Origin: Yoonia ponticola
GTDB lineage: Bacteria; Pseudomonadota; Alphaproteobacteria; Rhodobacterales; Rhodobacteraceae
Length of the DNA: 64,000 bases
Assembly: GCF_014199395.1 (NCBI RefSeq)
Contig: NZ_JACIJM010000005.1
Coordinates: 124,001 to 188,000 of the forward strand
Direction of reading: 5' to 3'
Part shown: one piece after another, positions 53,405 to 63,162 of the stretch
Numbering within the stretch: position 1 is the stretch's first letter
Layout: the number at the start of each line of letters is the position of its first letter
Translations under genes and position numbers: made by a program
Notes under the pieces: model-generated
Told to the model about the DNA's origin: nothing
Databases searched by the model: none
Seen by the model: the letters and a program-made list of their open reading frames with translations, nothing else

Positions 53405-55324
53405 TTGGGCAACGCACGTAATCTTGTCTTCTGGGTCGTACTATTCTTGCTGGTGATGGCTTTATTTAGCCTATTTTCCGGTGGGCAGGGTTCGACAGTA
53501 TCGAATTCAAAGAGCTATTCAGAATTTGTAACATCCGTTGAAGCGGGTTCGATCGCGCAGGTCACGTTGGACGGCGAGCAAATTCGCTATCGTGGCACAA
53601 ACGGTCAAGACTATGTCGCGATCATGCCGCGCGACGCCGAAGTTACTGACTTGTTGATTTCGAACGACATTCCGGTCGCAGCACGTGCGCAAGAACAGTC
53701 AGGTTTGCAATCATTCCTGATCGGGTTGTTGCCATTTGCACTGCTGATTGGTGTCTGGATCTACTTTATGAACCGGATGCAAGGCGGCGGCAAAGGCGGG
53801 GCGATGGGCTTTGGCAAATCCAAAGCGAAACTGCTGACCGAAAAACATGGCCGCGTGACGTTTGATGATGTCGCTGGCATTGATGAAGCGAAAGAAGAGC
53901 TTGAAGAAATCGTTGAATTCCTGCGCAATCCGCAGAAATTCTCGCGGCTTGGCGGTAAAATTCCGAAAGGCGCGCTGCTTGTTGGCCCTCCGGGTACTGG
54001 TAAAACGTTGCTGGCGCGGGCGATTGCGGGCGAGGCTGGCGTGCCGTTCTTCACGATTTCCGGTTCCGACTTTGTCGAGATGTTCGTCGGCGTGGGTGCA
54101 TCCCGTGTCCGTGACATGTTTGAACAAGGCAAAAAGAACGCACCGTGTATTGTTTTCATTGATGAAATCGATGCCGTTGGCCGTTCGCGTGGTGCCGGTT
54201 ACGGCGGTGGGAACGACGAGCGTGAACAGACATTGAACCAGTTGCTGGTTGAGATGGACGGTTTTGAAGCGAACGAAGGTATTATTATCGTCGCCGCGAC
54301 CAACCGTCCTGACGTTCTTGACCCTGCATTGCTGCGCCCGGGTCGTTTTGACCGTCAGGTGCAGGTGCCTAATCCTGACATCAAAGGCCGCGAAAAGATT
54401 TTGGGCGTGCATGCGCGTAAAGTCCCACTTGGTCCCGATGTCGATTTGCGGATTATCGCACGTGGTACACCCGGTTTCTCGGGTGCCGATCTTGCGAACC
54501 TTGTGAACGAATCTGCGCTGATGGCTGCCCGTATCGGTCGCCGTTTTGTGACAATGATCGATTTCGAATCCGCGAAAGACAAAGTCATGATGGGCGCAGA
54601 GCGTCGGTCAATGGTGATGACCGAGGACGAGAAAAAGCTGACTGCTTACCACGAAGCAGGCCATGCGATTGTTGGTTTGAACGTGCCGCAACATGATCCG
54701 ATTCACAAAGCGACGATCATTCCGCGCGGTCGTGCGTTGGGCTTGGTTCTGTCCTTGCCTGAACGCGATCAACTGTCTGTCAGCTATACGAAATATACGT
54801 CGAAAATCGCGATGGCGATGGGCGGTAAGGTTGCGGAAGAGCTGATCTTTGGCGCTGAAAACGTTACGTCTGGTGCCACATCTGACATCCAACAAGTGTC
54901 GAAAATCGCCCGTGCGATGGTGACGCAGTTCGGCTTTTCGGACAAAATTGGCCACATCGATTACGCCAACGAACAGCAAAGCCACCTTGGCAACTATGCT
55001 GGCGCGACGAGCCATTCTGCCGATACGCAGAAGACAATTGATGAAGAGGTGCGCCGCTTTATCGATGAGGGCTACGAGACTGCCAAACGGATTTTGACCG
55101 AAAAGTCAGGCGATCTAGAGCGTCTCGCGCAAGGGTTGTTGGAATATGAGACGTTAACGGGCAACGAAATCGCACGCGTTATTGCCGGTGAGGCGTTGAA
55201 CCGTGGCAGTGATGCTGATGATACGCCTCCAAGCGACGGTAATTCGGTAACGGCAATTCCAAAGACGAAGCCGAAAAAACCAAAATCTGACGAAGGCGGC
55301 ATGGCGCCAGAACCTTCAGCTTAA
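53405..55324 (+). CDS. ftsH: ATP-dependent zinc metalloprotease FtsH
   Basis: Hexameric membrane AAA+ protease degrading misfolded membrane proteins and regulators. The 639 residues show two membrane helices (about 7-24 and 102-119) flanking a periplasmic domain, Walker A GPPGTGKT (194-201), Walker [12 protein letters not shown], the second region of homology [21 protein letters not shown], and the zinc site HEAGH (416-420). The start is TTG 53405 with AAGGAG 8 bases upstream; no ATG fits. Ends at a clear terminator. Confidence 0.97.
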   Translation: MGNARNLVFWVVLFLLVMALFSLFSGGQGSTVSNSKSYSEFVTSVEAGSIAQVTLDGEQIRYRGTNGQDYVAIMPRDAEVTDLLISNDIPVAARAQEQSGLQSFLIGLLPFALLIGVWIYFMNRMQGGGKGGAMGFGKSKAKLLTEKHGRVTFDDVAGIDEAKEELEEIVEFLRNPQKFSRLGGKIPKGALLVGPPGTGKTLLARAIAGEAGVPFFTISGSDFVEMFVGVGASRVRDMFEQGKKNAPCIVFIDEIDAVGRSRGAGYGGGNDEREQTLNQLLVEMDGFEANEGIIIVAATNRPDVLDPALLRPGRFDRQVQVPNPDIKGREKILGVHARKVPLGPDVDLRIIARGTPGFSGADLANLVNESALMAARIGRRFVTMIDFESAKDKVMMGAERRSMVMTEDEKKLTAYHEAGHAIVGLNVPQHDPIHKATIIPRGRALGLVLSLPERDQLSVSYTKYTSKIAMAMGGKVAEELIFGAENVTSGATSDIQQVSKIARAMVTQFGFSDKIGHIDYANEQQSHLGNYAGATSHSADTQKTIDEEVRRFIDEGYETAKRILTEKSGDLERLAQGLLEYETLTGNEIARVIAGEALNRGSDADDTPPSDGNSVTAIPKTKPKKPKSDEGGMAPEPSA

Positions 55325-55333
55325 AGAAACTTT

Positions 55334-55360
55334 AAAACCCCGCCCATGTGGCGGGGTTTT
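55334..55360 (+). terminator. intrinsic terminator of ftsH
   Basis: Perfect 11-bp stem AAAACCCCGCC/GGCGGGGTTTT with a 5-base loop, 9 bases after the stop. Confidence 0.93.
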
Positions 55361-55421
55361 CGTTTGTGCAGGGTTGTGTTTTCGACATTTTCCGAGCTTG
55401 ATGCCGGAAAAGGAGACTGAA

Positions 55422-56024
55422 ATGCAAGCACTGACACCGACGTCTTTCACAGGTAAAATCACTTGGCTTGGCTCTGTTCCGAACAGGGACACGCCAGAGA
55501 TTACAACTGTCGCGCTTTCTGAGATGCCGCTGACGTTTGCAGGTGCAGAGGGTGAAGTTCATGCCGGTTTAACGCGTCCGTCTTGTGGTCGCGTGTCCTT
55601 ACAATACCCGCGCGAGACGAGGATCAGAAATACGCGTCAAATCAGCATTGTTTGTGCGACTGAATTGGCGAAAATCGCTGCGGAATTGAACCTTGATAGC
55701 ATTGATCCTGCGTGGCTTGGCGCGTCAATCGTGGTTGACGGTATCCCCGACTTTTCGCACGTGCCGCCATCGTCGCGACTGCAATCACAAGACGGCGTGA
55801 CATTGACCGTCGATATGCAAAATCTGCCCTGCGTTTTACCCGCCAAAACAATCGAACGTGCAAAGCCGGGCCACGGCAAAACGTTCAAGGCAGCTGCCAA
55901 GGGCATGCGCGGCGTCACGGCCTGGGTCGAACGCGAAGGGACGCTGCGTCTAGGTGATACGTTAACCTTGCATGTGCCGGATCAGCGGGCCTGGATGGCG
56001 CAGCCTGACCTATTTGAGAAATGA
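55422..56024 (+). CDS. MOSC-domain protein
   Basis: A 200-residue stand-alone MOSC domain, the molybdenum-cofactor sulfurase C-terminal fold. Typical traits: GAEGEVHAGLTRPSCGRV in the first third, GASIVVDGIPDFSHVPPSSRL, the conserved Cys in MQNLPCVLPAKTIE, and RGVTAWVEREGTLRLGD at the end. Such proteins are thought to handle sulfur or bind Moco; substrate is unknown. ATG 55422 has aaggagactga directly upstream. Confidence 0.9.
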   Translation: MQALTPTSFTGKITWLGSVPNRDTPEITTVALSEMPLTFAGAEGEVHAGLTRPSCGRVSLQYPRETRIRNTRQISIVCATELAKIAAELNLDSIDPAWLGASIVVDGIPDFSHVPPSSRLQSQDGVTLTVDMQNLPCVLPAKTIERAKPGHGKTFKAAAKGMRGVTAWVEREGTLRLGDTLTLHVPDQRAWMAQPDLFEK

Positions 56025-56165
56025 CGTTTCCGAACTGAAACGCTTTGCGTGTCATTCGATGGGTTTGATGTGACGTCCTTGGTTTTTCCCAAGCATTTGA
56101 TCTGGTACGTGAAGCTAGGGTAGGACTGCGCAAAACCCGTTAGAATCATCAGATTGAGGTACGAC

Positions 56166-57074
56166 ATGACTGCGACTGTAATCGACGGAAAGGCCTTTGC
56201 CGCCAAAGTACGCGGCAAAGTAGGCGAGCATGTCGCCCGTCTGAAGGCGGATCACGGCATCACACCGGGATTGGCGGTTGTGTTGGTCGGCGAAGACCCT
56301 GCAAGTCAGGTCTACGTGCGGTCAAAAGGCAAAATGACCGTCGAAGTTGGCATGAATTCCTACGAGCATAAATTGGATGTTAATACATCCGAGGCAACAT
56401 TGCTTAAGGTCATTGAAGAGCTGAACGCTGACCCTGATGTGCATGGCATTTTGGTACAATTACCGTTGCCAGACCATCTGGACAGCGACTTGGTGATTAA
56501 CGCGATTGATCCGGCAAAGGATGTTGACGGGTTTCATGTGTCTAATGTCGGTCTCTTGGGGACTGGCCAGAAATCTATGGTGCCGTGCACGCCGCTGGGC
56601 TGCTTGATGATGTTGCGCGAGCATCACGGGTCGATTTCCGGCATGAACGCGGTGGTGATCGGGCGCTCTAATATCGTGGGCAAGCCGATGGCGCAGTTGC
56701 TGTTGAATGATAGCTGCACGGTGACGATTGCGCATAGCCGGACGAAGGATCTGCAAGAAACAGTCAAGCGCGCCGATATCGTGGTTGCTGCCGTAGGTCG
56801 CCCCGAAATGGTGACAGGGGACTGGATCAAAGAAGGCGCCACTGTAATTGACGTGGGCATTAACCGGATTGACGCAGGTCTAAAGGACGATGGGTCGCCC
56901 AAAACACGCCTTGTCGGCGACGTTGATTATGCAAGCTGCGCTGCTGTCGCTGGCGCGATCACCCCAGTACCGGGTGGTGTCGGCCCAATGACCATCGCGT
57001 GTCTGCTCGCGAATACGGTGACGGCATGTAGCCGCGCCAATGGTTTGAAAGAACCTGAAGGGTTAACGGCCTAA
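56166..57074 (+). CDS. folD: bifunctional methylenetetrahydrofolate dehydrogenase/cyclohydrolase
   Basis: Interconverts 5,10-methylene-, methenyl- and 10-formyl-tetrahydrofolate. The 302 residues carry the folate-site [14 protein letters not shown] (Tyr and catalytic Lys), [22 protein letters not shown], and the NADP fold [17 protein letters not shown]. The C-terminal [14 protein letters not shown] is a family signature. ATG 56166 has GAGGT at 5 bases; TTG 56154 is unlikely. Convergent with pdeM, overlapping 12 bases. Confidence 0.96.
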   Translation: MTATVIDGKAFAAKVRGKVGEHVARLKADHGITPGLAVVLVGEDPASQVYVRSKGKMTVEVGMNSYEHKLDVNTSEATLLKVIEELNADPDVHGILVQLPLPDHLDSDLVINAIDPAKDVDGFHVSNVGLLGTGQKSMVPCTPLGCLMMLREHHGSISGMNAVVIGRSNIVGKPMAQLLLNDSCTVTIAHSRTKDLQETVKRADIVVAAVGRPEMVTGDWIKEGATVIDVGINRIDAGLKDDGSPKTRLVGDVDYASCAAVAGAITPVPGGVGPMTIACLLANTVTACSRANGLKEPEGLTA

Positions 57075-57746
57075 TTTTGCACTTGATAGCTTCGGTGCCG
57101 TAAGTGGTAACGCAATCGCCCGCGGTCCTGTCAAAACAGCAATCGCACGGGCGTCGAATAGGCCGCGCAAATCTGGATGTGTAGCAGAAAGACCGCCGGT
57201 GTATGCACCATAAGCAGGCAAAATCAGCCGTGATTTATCGTAGATAAAACACGGCTTTTGTCGCCCTTTGCCCGCAATACCGTGCTTGGGATGGTAGTGA
57301 CCCGACACCTCGGGCACCGCGGCGGAGGCTATGTGCCGAAACGCAACGCTGCCGATTGAATATTCCGCCACATGTGTTCCACCAAGGTTAACAGGGCCGG
57401 GATCGTGATTGCCTTCGATCCAGACCCATTTGCGGCCGGCCTGAAGCCGCGTCAATGTCGCCCGATTGGTATCGTCGAATGCCTCAACACCGTCCAAGTC
57501 ATCAAAGCTGTCGCCCAGACAAATGACCGTTTTCGGGTCCAACCGAGTGATATCCGCATCAAGTCGGTTTAACGTTTCTAGGTTTTCGTAGGGTGGGATC
57601 AGCGTGCCAGTCCGTCGCGCGATCCGGTCGGATTTGCCAAAATGTAGGTCCGATACAACCAATACGTGCGGTTCTGGTAGCCACAATGCGCCTGTTGGTT
57701 CGGCGTGCATCGTGTGTTCGTTAAATGTGAAAACATGGGCGTTCAT
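57063..57746 (-). CDS. pdeM: ligase-associated DNA damage response endonuclease PdeM
   Basis: Calcineurin-like metallophosphoesterase of the PdeM family (about 227 residues from ATG 57746). The metal motifs are [12 protein letters not shown] (D-x-H), CLGDSFDD (GD), EGNHDPG (GNHD) and SGHYHPKHG (GH-x-H). It follows an Lhr-type helicase, as in the ligase-associated repair cluster. ATG 57785 overlaps the helicase stop (TAATG) and is an alternative start; I preferred MNAHVFTF because homologues begin that way as I recall. Confidence 0.9.
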   Translation of the reverse strand: MNAHVFTFNEHTMHAEPTGALWLPEPHVLVVSDLHFGKSDRIARRTGTLIPPYENLETLNRLDADITRLDPKTVICLGDSFDDLDGVEAFDDTNRATLTRLQAGRKWVWIEGNHDPGPVNLGGTHVAEYSIGSVAFRHIASAAVPEVSGHYHPKHGIAGKGRQKPCFIYDKSRLILPAYGAYTGGLSATHPDLRGLFDARAIAVLTGPRAIALPLTAPKLSSAKLGR

Positions 57747-57784
57747 CGTGTTCAAGTGCCGCGTGCAGGTGGTCTTGGCAAGCA

Positions 57785-60232
57785 TTATTGCGGAAGTTGG
57801 CTGAGCCCTGCGTTTTCCATCAGCAATGCCGCGGCGTCTTCGAGTAATCGTTCGGCGGCTTTGCCCGCGACAGTCACTTTGCCGCGCTCAAGCAGCATTG
57901 GCGCCGCGAGTGGTGACACGCGGTCAAGCGTGACGTGGTCGATCCGGCCCGCCGTGCGGGTCATCATTTCCGAGATGCGCCCGAAATCGACCAACCCGCG
58001 CAGTGCTTCTTCGCGCGTGATTTGCAGCATCAAATGGTCGGGGTCATATTTCGAGAGCGTGTCGTACAGAATATCGCTGGAAAACGTGGCTTGGCGGCCA
58101 GATTTTCGAGCTTGGGGAAGGTTCCTTTCGATTAACATCGCAATCGTTGCCGCGCCGCGAAACGTTTTCTTCATCACGGCATTGCCTGCGAGCCATGTTT
58201 CAAACCCGTCGTTGATCGCGGTCACGTCGAACAGCGTGGTGGGATCAGTGACAGGATCGAGGCCCCAAAACAGCGTTGCATAGTCGGTCGCGACAAAGCC
58301 CATCGGGTGTAGGCCCAATTCTTCCATGCGTTGCGTTAACAATAATCCGAGCGTTTGCTGCGCGTTGCGCCCGGCAAAGCTGTAGACGCAGGTGTAGTGC
58401 CGTTTGTCGAAATACATGCTTTCGACAAGGACGCGATCTGCTTCGGGTAGCTTGGAAATGTCGCGTTGAAGCTGCAACCAATCGGCTGTGTGATCGGGTA
58501 ACTGCGGCCAAGACTCCTGCTGGAACATCCGCAGAATGCGGGCTTGTAGCTGGGTCGATGTCGCGAATTTCGTACCCATAAATGTCGCAATTTTGGGTGT
58601 TTTGGATGCGTCGCGCGTCACCTGCACTGTTAATTCTTTCAAGCTATCGTAGCGCACGATTTGCCCGCCGATGAGAAACGTGTCCCCCGGCGTTAAGGTC
58701 GCTGCAAAGGCCTCTTCGACTTCGCCTAACGCTTTGAAATTGCCTTTGAGTTTGACCTTTAAGGTTTCGGTATCTTGTATCGTCCCGATGTTCATGCGGA
58801 TGCGTTGGGCCGCGCGCGGGTCGCGTAATTGCCATTGGCCATCTGGGCGTTGTAGGAGCCGTTTCCATTTATCATAGGCCCGCAAGGCGTAACCACCAGT
58901 TGCACAGAAATCAAAACAGGCGTCGAAATTTGCACGTGAAAGTTGTGCGAATGCGCCGACGGTTATGACCTCTTGGTAGAGCGCATCGACGTCGAATGGT
59001 CCGGCGCAGGCCGTGATCAGAATGTGCTGGCATAGCACGTCGCGTGGGCCGGGGCCTTTGGGTTCGCCGTCAAGATCGTAGGCGCGGACCGCTTCGAGGG
59101 CTGCGACACATTCCACAACTTCGAACCGGTTTGCAGGCACGAGCAATGCTTTGGACGGCGCATTATAGCGGTGATTTGCGCGCCCGATCCGCTGCACAAG
59201 CCGTTTGACGTTTTTCGGCGCACCGACTTGGATCACCAGATCAACATCGCCCCAGTCGATTCCCAGATCGAGCGATCCTGTGCAGACGATTGCCTTAAGT
59301 TCACCCGCGACCATCGCCGCTTCGACCTTTTCACGTTGGCTGCGATCTAACGATCCGTGATGGATGCCGATGGGCAAGGCGTCATCGTTTGCGAGCCATA
59401 AATTGTGAAAGAAAATCTCGGCCTGCGCACGGGTATTGTGGAAAATAAGCGTTGTTTTGTGGCGTTTGACCTGTTCCAGCACGGCGGGAATCGCGTATTT
59501 TGCGCCACCGCCAGTCCATGGGGGATGTTCGTCTGTAACGAGCATTTGGATATCAGGTGCGGGGCCTGGGTCGGCCTGCAAAATTGGGCATGGATCGGGA
59601 TGGCAGGCGAGTTCGCGGGCGATCGCTTGCGGATTTTCGACGGTTGCGGACAACCCGACGCGGCGCAGATCAGGCGCGATAGTTTGCAAACGAGACAGCG
59701 CCAACATCAATTGGTCGCCCCGTTTGCTATCAGCAAGCGCGTGAATTTCATCGACAATAATGCGCTGCACGCCTTTGAAAATGCGCGGCGCGTCCTCGTA
59801 GGAGGTGAGCAATGCGAGGCTTTCCGGTGTGGTCAGCAGGATGTGCGGCGGGTCGGCGCGTTGCCTGCGTTTTTGCGTGTAAGAGGTGTCACCAGTCCGG
59901 TCTTCGATCCGTATCGGCAGGTTCATTTCGTCCACGGGCATGCGCAGGTTGCGTTTGATATCAGCGGCAAGTGCCTTGAGTGGGGACACGTAAAGCGTGT
60001 GCAGACCGGTATGTTCGCCATCTGCCAGCTCGACCAACGTCGGAAGGAAACCAGCCAGCGTTTTGCCGCCACCAGTGGGGGCAATCAACAACAAGGCGGG
60101 TGCGTCTTTACGGTCGAGCATCTCGCGTTGGTGGGGATGAATGGTCCACCCACGGGATGCGAACCAGTCAGTGAACATTTGCGGCAAGATCATTTGCGCG
60201 GGGGAAGCGTTATCAGGCCCTTGATCATTCAT
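57785..60232 (-). CDS. ligase-associated DNA damage response DEXH helicase (Lhr family)
   Basis: An 815-residue superfamily 2 helicase: Walker A IAPTGGGKTLAG, motif II VDEIHALADSKRGDQL, motif III GLSATVENP, motif V CTGSLDLGIDWGDVD and motif VI QRIGRANHRYN, then the long Lhr-type winged-helix and beta-rich C-terminal part. It is the DEXH partner found beside PdeM. The other two usual members, an ATP-dependent DNA ligase and an exonuclease, are not adjacent. Confidence 0.93.
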   Translation of the reverse strand: MNDQGPDNASPAQMILPQMFTDWFASRGWTIHPHQREMLDRKDAPALLLIAPTGGGKTLAGFLPTLVELADGEHTGLHTLYVSPLKALAADIKRNLRMPVDEMNLPIRIEDRTGDTSYTQKRRQRADPPHILLTTPESLALLTSYEDAPRIFKGVQRIIVDEIHALADSKRGDQLMLALSRLQTIAPDLRRVGLSATVENPQAIARELACHPDPCPILQADPGPAPDIQMLVTDEHPPWTGGGAKYAIPAVLEQVKRHKTTLIFHNTRAQAEIFFHNLWLANDDALPIGIHHGSLDRSQREKVEAAMVAGELKAIVCTGSLDLGIDWGDVDLVIQVGAPKNVKRLVQRIGRANHRYNAPSKALLVPANRFEVVECVAALEAVRAYDLDGEPKGPGPRDVLCQHILITACAGPFDVDALYQEVITVGAFAQLSRANFDACFDFCATGGYALRAYDKWKRLLQRPDGQWQLRDPRAAQRIRMNIGTIQDTETLKVKLKGNFKALGEVEEAFAATLTPGDTFLIGGQIVRYDSLKELTVQVTRDASKTPKIATFMGTKFATSTQLQARILRMFQQESWPQLPDHTADWLQLQRDISKLPEADRVLVESMYFDKRHYTCVYSFAGRNAQQTLGLLLTQRMEELGLHPMGFVATDYATLFWGLDPVTDPTTLFDVTAINDGFETWLAGNAVMKKTFRGAATIAMLIERNLPQARKSGRQATFSSDILYDTLSKYDPDHLMLQITREEALRGLVDFGRISEMMTRTAGRIDHVTLDRVSPLAAPMLLERGKVTVAGKAAERLLEDAAALLMENAGLSQLPQ

Positions 60233-60283
60233 GCTGATAGAGTGCCGATAATCGCGGGTGGCCGCAATGGGGGCATCGGTTGA

Positions 60284-60317
60284 TGCCTCCGGCGGGAGTT
60301 GTTTCGGCGAAATGAAG
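60284..60317 (+). repeat. 34-bp dispersed repeat, copy 2
   Basis: Matches 45777-45810 at 32 of 34 positions, differing only in TTTCGG versus TTAAGG. It occupies the 96-bp gap between the AAA ATPase stop and the helicase start, in the opposite orientation to those genes. It has no ORF behind its ATGAAG. Confidence 0.7.
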
Positions 60318-60328
60318 CGCGGGTCGCG

Positions 60329-61639
60329 TTAGTGAGCGATGTCTTCTTGCTTGACGAACATGTTTTCCCACGCCCGGTCCACCAGTTTTGGCGTCATTTG
60401 GTAAGGGATGCCCTCAAATTCACAAATCGCGATCATTTGGTCGATCAGGAACAGCGGCTGGTAGTTCGCATAGGCGTTGCCGATTTCCGGATAGCGGTTG
60501 TTCAGGAGGTGAATCAGGGTTGCTTCGTCTAGCGGCATGCGGCGTTTACGGGCGACCATGGCGAAGATTTTGAGGAAGTCGGCCTGATCGGGACCATCAA
60601 TTTTGATCTTGTAGAAGATCCGACGCAGCGCCGCTTTATCGAAGATCTTATTGGGGTGGAAGTTGGTTGAGAAAATGACGAGCGTGTCGAAGGGCACTTC
60701 GAATTTTTCGCCGGATTGCAGCGAGAGAATATCTTTGTTTTCTTCGAGCGGGACGATCCAACGGTTGATCAGCGCCTGCGGAGGTTCTGCCTGACGGCCA
60801 AGGTCGTCCACGATGAAAATGCCGCCGGACGATTTGAGCTGAAGCGGGGCCTGATAGGTCCGCGCGGTAGAATTGTAGACGAGATCAAGCATGGAAAGCG
60901 TCAGCTCACCGCCAGTGATCACAGTCGGACGTTCGCATTTGACGTAGCGCGTATCATAGCGACCGGACGTCCGGCGCAGAGAATTCGGGTCGTCGCGATC
61001 GTCTTCGGCAGAGGAATGCACGATGGGGTCATAGACGGTGATCACCTGACCGGAATATTCGATGGCACGCGGCACATAGATTTTATCGCCAAGCGCATCA
61101 CGTATCCCATTGGAGATAGACGATTTTCCGTTGCCCGGAGGGCCATACATCAGGATCGAGCGACCAGCGCCAACCGCAGGGCCGAGGTGGTCAAGCAAGC
61201 TGTCGGGCAAAATGAGGTGACCCATCGCAGACGTGAGGCGATCACGGGAGACTTGAATGTTGCGGATGGATTGGCGTTGCATCTGTTCGCGGTATACTTC
61301 GAGCGGAACAGGCATCGCGCCGAAATATTCGGATTGCGCAAGCGCATCAAGCGCACGGGCTTTACCCGCGTCGGTCAGTTGGTAGCCCATTTCATTGCTC
61401 GCACTCGCGGACATTGTGCCCGTCGCCTCGAGCAGTAGTTGGCTGCGTGCCAGGTCGACCAGTTCCTGAACAACCGGGATCGGAAGACAGACCACAAGGC
61501 TGAGTTCGGACACCTTGTTCAGGTTCATGCGGAACATTGTTTTCAACAAAATGTCGCGCATCATCGACATTGGCAATTGCATCCCGGCCAGCCCTTTGGG
61601 GGCAGGGGGTGCCATGACGGTTGGGTTTTGAACGTTCAT
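60329..61639 (-). CDS. winged-helix AAA ATPase linked to the Tad locus
   Basis: A 436-residue cytoplasmic ATPase. Residues about 25-115 look like a winged-helix domain (LVVCLPIPVVQELVDLARS, YQLTDAGKARALDAL), ending FGAMPVPLEVY. The AAA core has Walker A GPPGNGKS (166-173), Walker B IFIVDDLGRQ (Asp-Asp at 278-279 where Asp-Glu is usual), and sensor region LVIFSTNFHPNKIFDKAALRRIF. The C-terminus forms a helical lid. It is last of the Tad-type minus-strand run, 125 bp after cpaA. Similar ATPases occur elsewhere without assigned function. Confidence 0.85.
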   Translation of the reverse strand: MNVQNPTVMAPPAPKGLAGMQLPMSMMRDILLKTMFRMNLNKVSELSLVVCLPIPVVQELVDLARSQLLLEATGTMSASASNEMGYQLTDAGKARALDALAQSEYFGAMPVPLEVYREQMQRQSIRNIQVSRDRLTSAMGHLILPDSLLDHLGPAVGAGRSILMYGPPGNGKSSISNGIRDALGDKIYVPRAIEYSGQVITVYDPIVHSSAEDDRDDPNSLRRTSGRYDTRYVKCERPTVITGGELTLSMLDLVYNSTARTYQAPLQLKSSGGIFIVDDLGRQAEPPQALINRWIVPLEENKDILSLQSGEKFEVPFDTLVIFSTNFHPNKIFDKAALRRIFYKIKIDGPDQADFLKIFAMVARKRRMPLDEATLIHLLNNRYPEIGNAYANYQPLFLIDQMIAICEFEGIPYQMTPKLVDRAWENMFVKQEDIAH

Positions 61640-61764
61640 TATGTTGCCTGCTGTCTGACTGCACCGAACACCCCGTTTCGCAGGGTGAATTGATGGTCAA
61701 TCAACCAAGGTATTATGGCGAAATGATGAACAAAACTTTGTCATGTCAGTGGCATTTTACGCGG

Positions 61765-62262
61765 TTAACGTGTGAAGAGCACGATCAGCAGGTAAAAGAC
61801 CAAGGTCATGCCAAGGGGAAATCCCATCGGGAACCGTTTGCCTGATGTCCAGCTTTCCCAATGCGGCACGGCTGTGCGGATCGGTGACTTGCGGGCCAAC
61901 AGATGTGCAAAATAACCCGCAATCAGGCAGGCCGAAAACAGCGGGATCATTGGGGTGATGAGGTCGGCAGTGGCGATGAATGGACCTGCGGCGGCGATGA
62001 ATTTTGCGTCGCCTGCGCCCATGACGCCGGCAGCGTTTAGGATGATGCCGATGATCAAAAGGACGGGAAAATGGGTCCAGTGCCAGAGGTATTGCTCAAA
62101 CGGCAACGCGATGAGGCCCAGCACAGCGTAGCTCGCAATGAGCGCGCCAACTGCGACATTGGGGATTTTCATCCGCGACAGGTCGCTAAAGATGACAAAG
62201 CCAGAGATTGGAATAGCAGCGACAAGAAACCATGCCGCCGCCCAAGATGTAAGTCCGTCCAC
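61765..62262 (-). CDS. cpaA: prepilin peptidase (CpaA/TadV)
   Basis: Aspartic membrane protease of family A24 that processes Flp prepilin. About six helices. The catalytic Asp motifs are FSDLSRMKIPN near the N-terminus and GAGDAKFIAA in the middle (GxGD). I propose GTG 62262 with AAAAGG upstream, giving 165 residues and no overlap with the neighbouring TPR gene; the frame opens as far as 62328, which would add 22 basic residues. No methyltransferase domain, as in TadV. Confidence 0.9.
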   Translation of the reverse strand: MDGLTSWAAAWFLVAAIPISGFVIFSDLSRMKIPNVAVGALIASYAVLGLIALPFEQYLWHWTHFPVLLIIGIILNAAGVMGAGDAKFIAAAGPFIATADLITPMIPLFSACLIAGYFAHLLARKSPIRTAVPHWESWTSGKRFPMGFPLGMTLVFYLLIVLFTR

Positions 62263-62275
62263 GTCGCGTAACCTT

Positions 62276-63133
62276 TTAGTTGGTAACGTTATCTTCGAGG
62301 GCACGCAGCGCGCGTGTTGCTTCCTCAAAGTGTTGCGGATGGGTGTCGATCGCTTCGCGCAACAGGCCTTTGCCGATCGTGATGTCGTTTTGCTTGATCG
62401 CGGTCAGGGCCATCGTATGCAGCAATTGCGCCCGCTCGGTCTGGTTCATCGGGATAACCGGCAGATCGTAGTTGCGCTGTGCGCCGCGGGCCAAAACGAT
62501 GTTGTTTTTCGCGGTGAACATCTGTGGATCGTGACGCAGGGCATCGGTGAACATACGCTCGGCATCACGGTAAGCGCCGCGTGTGAGTTTTGAGTAACCC
62601 CAGTTGTTGTAGACGCCAGCGGGTGTCGTCGTCAGGCCAACGGCAATCTGATAAAAGCTGTCCGCTTTTTCCCATTGTTCGTTGCTGTCTGCGATGATCG
62701 CTTCGAGGCGGTAGCGTTTGAAGGTCTCGTGGGTCGGCGGGATCGCGTTCAACGTTGCGGCTGCTTTGTCCCACTGGTTTGTGCGGATGTAGGCATCAGC
62801 CAGTTCAACGCGGTCATCGTTATTTGCTTCGGCATGGCTGGTGACGGCCTGCCATGCGGTAACGGCTTCGGTGTTGCGTTTTGCACGGATCAAGGACTGC
62901 GACAATCCACGCAGCAAATCGATGCGGCCGGGATCATTGTCATTCGCGCGGCTGAAATAGCTGACGGCTTCGTCCGGATCACTGACCGTCAGAAAAACGT
63001 CATTCAGGTTGGTCTCGTCAACCACGTTCAGGTCTTGCAAGGCGCGCTGCACTTCAGCGTCACCGGACCGTTGACATGCAGACAAGGCCACAACTGCGGC
63101 GATGCACATCGGAAAAAGAATAGGGTGGCGCAT
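62276..63133 (-). CDS. TPR lipoprotein of the Tad locus
   Basis: A 285-residue lipoprotein (lipobox ending LSAC at Cys 20) made largely of tetratricopeptide-like helices: EAVSYFSRANDNDPGRIDLL, AYIRTNQWDKAAATLNAIPP, NNWGYSKLTRGAYRDAERMF and following. Length and repeats resemble TadD-like pilotins, but a shorter TadD-type gene lies next to it. It probably supports assembly of the secretin or pilus at the outer membrane. First repeats are degenerate. Confidence 0.85.
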   Translation of the reverse strand: MRHPILFPMCIAAVVALSACQRSGDAEVQRALQDLNVVDETNLNDVFLTVSDPDEAVSYFSRANDNDPGRIDLLRGLSQSLIRAKRNTEAVTAWQAVTSHAEANNDDRVELADAYIRTNQWDKAAATLNAIPPTHETFKRYRLEAIIADSNEQWEKADSFYQIAVGLTTTPAGVYNNWGYSKLTRGAYRDAERMFTDALRHDPQMFTAKNNIVLARGAQRNYDLPVIPMNQTERAQLLHTMALTAIKQNDITIGKGLLREAIDTHPQHFEEATRALRALEDNVTN

Positions 63134-63162
63134 GTTTTTGCGTCCTTTTTACTGCTCTTACC

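Noticed and set aside
53711..54412. 233-codon antisense frame within ftsH
   Set aside because: Shadow of the conserved AAA core.
59405..60283. 292-codon plus-strand frame opposite the Lhr helicase
   Set aside because: Antisense to the helicase motifs; no start signal and unlikely composition.
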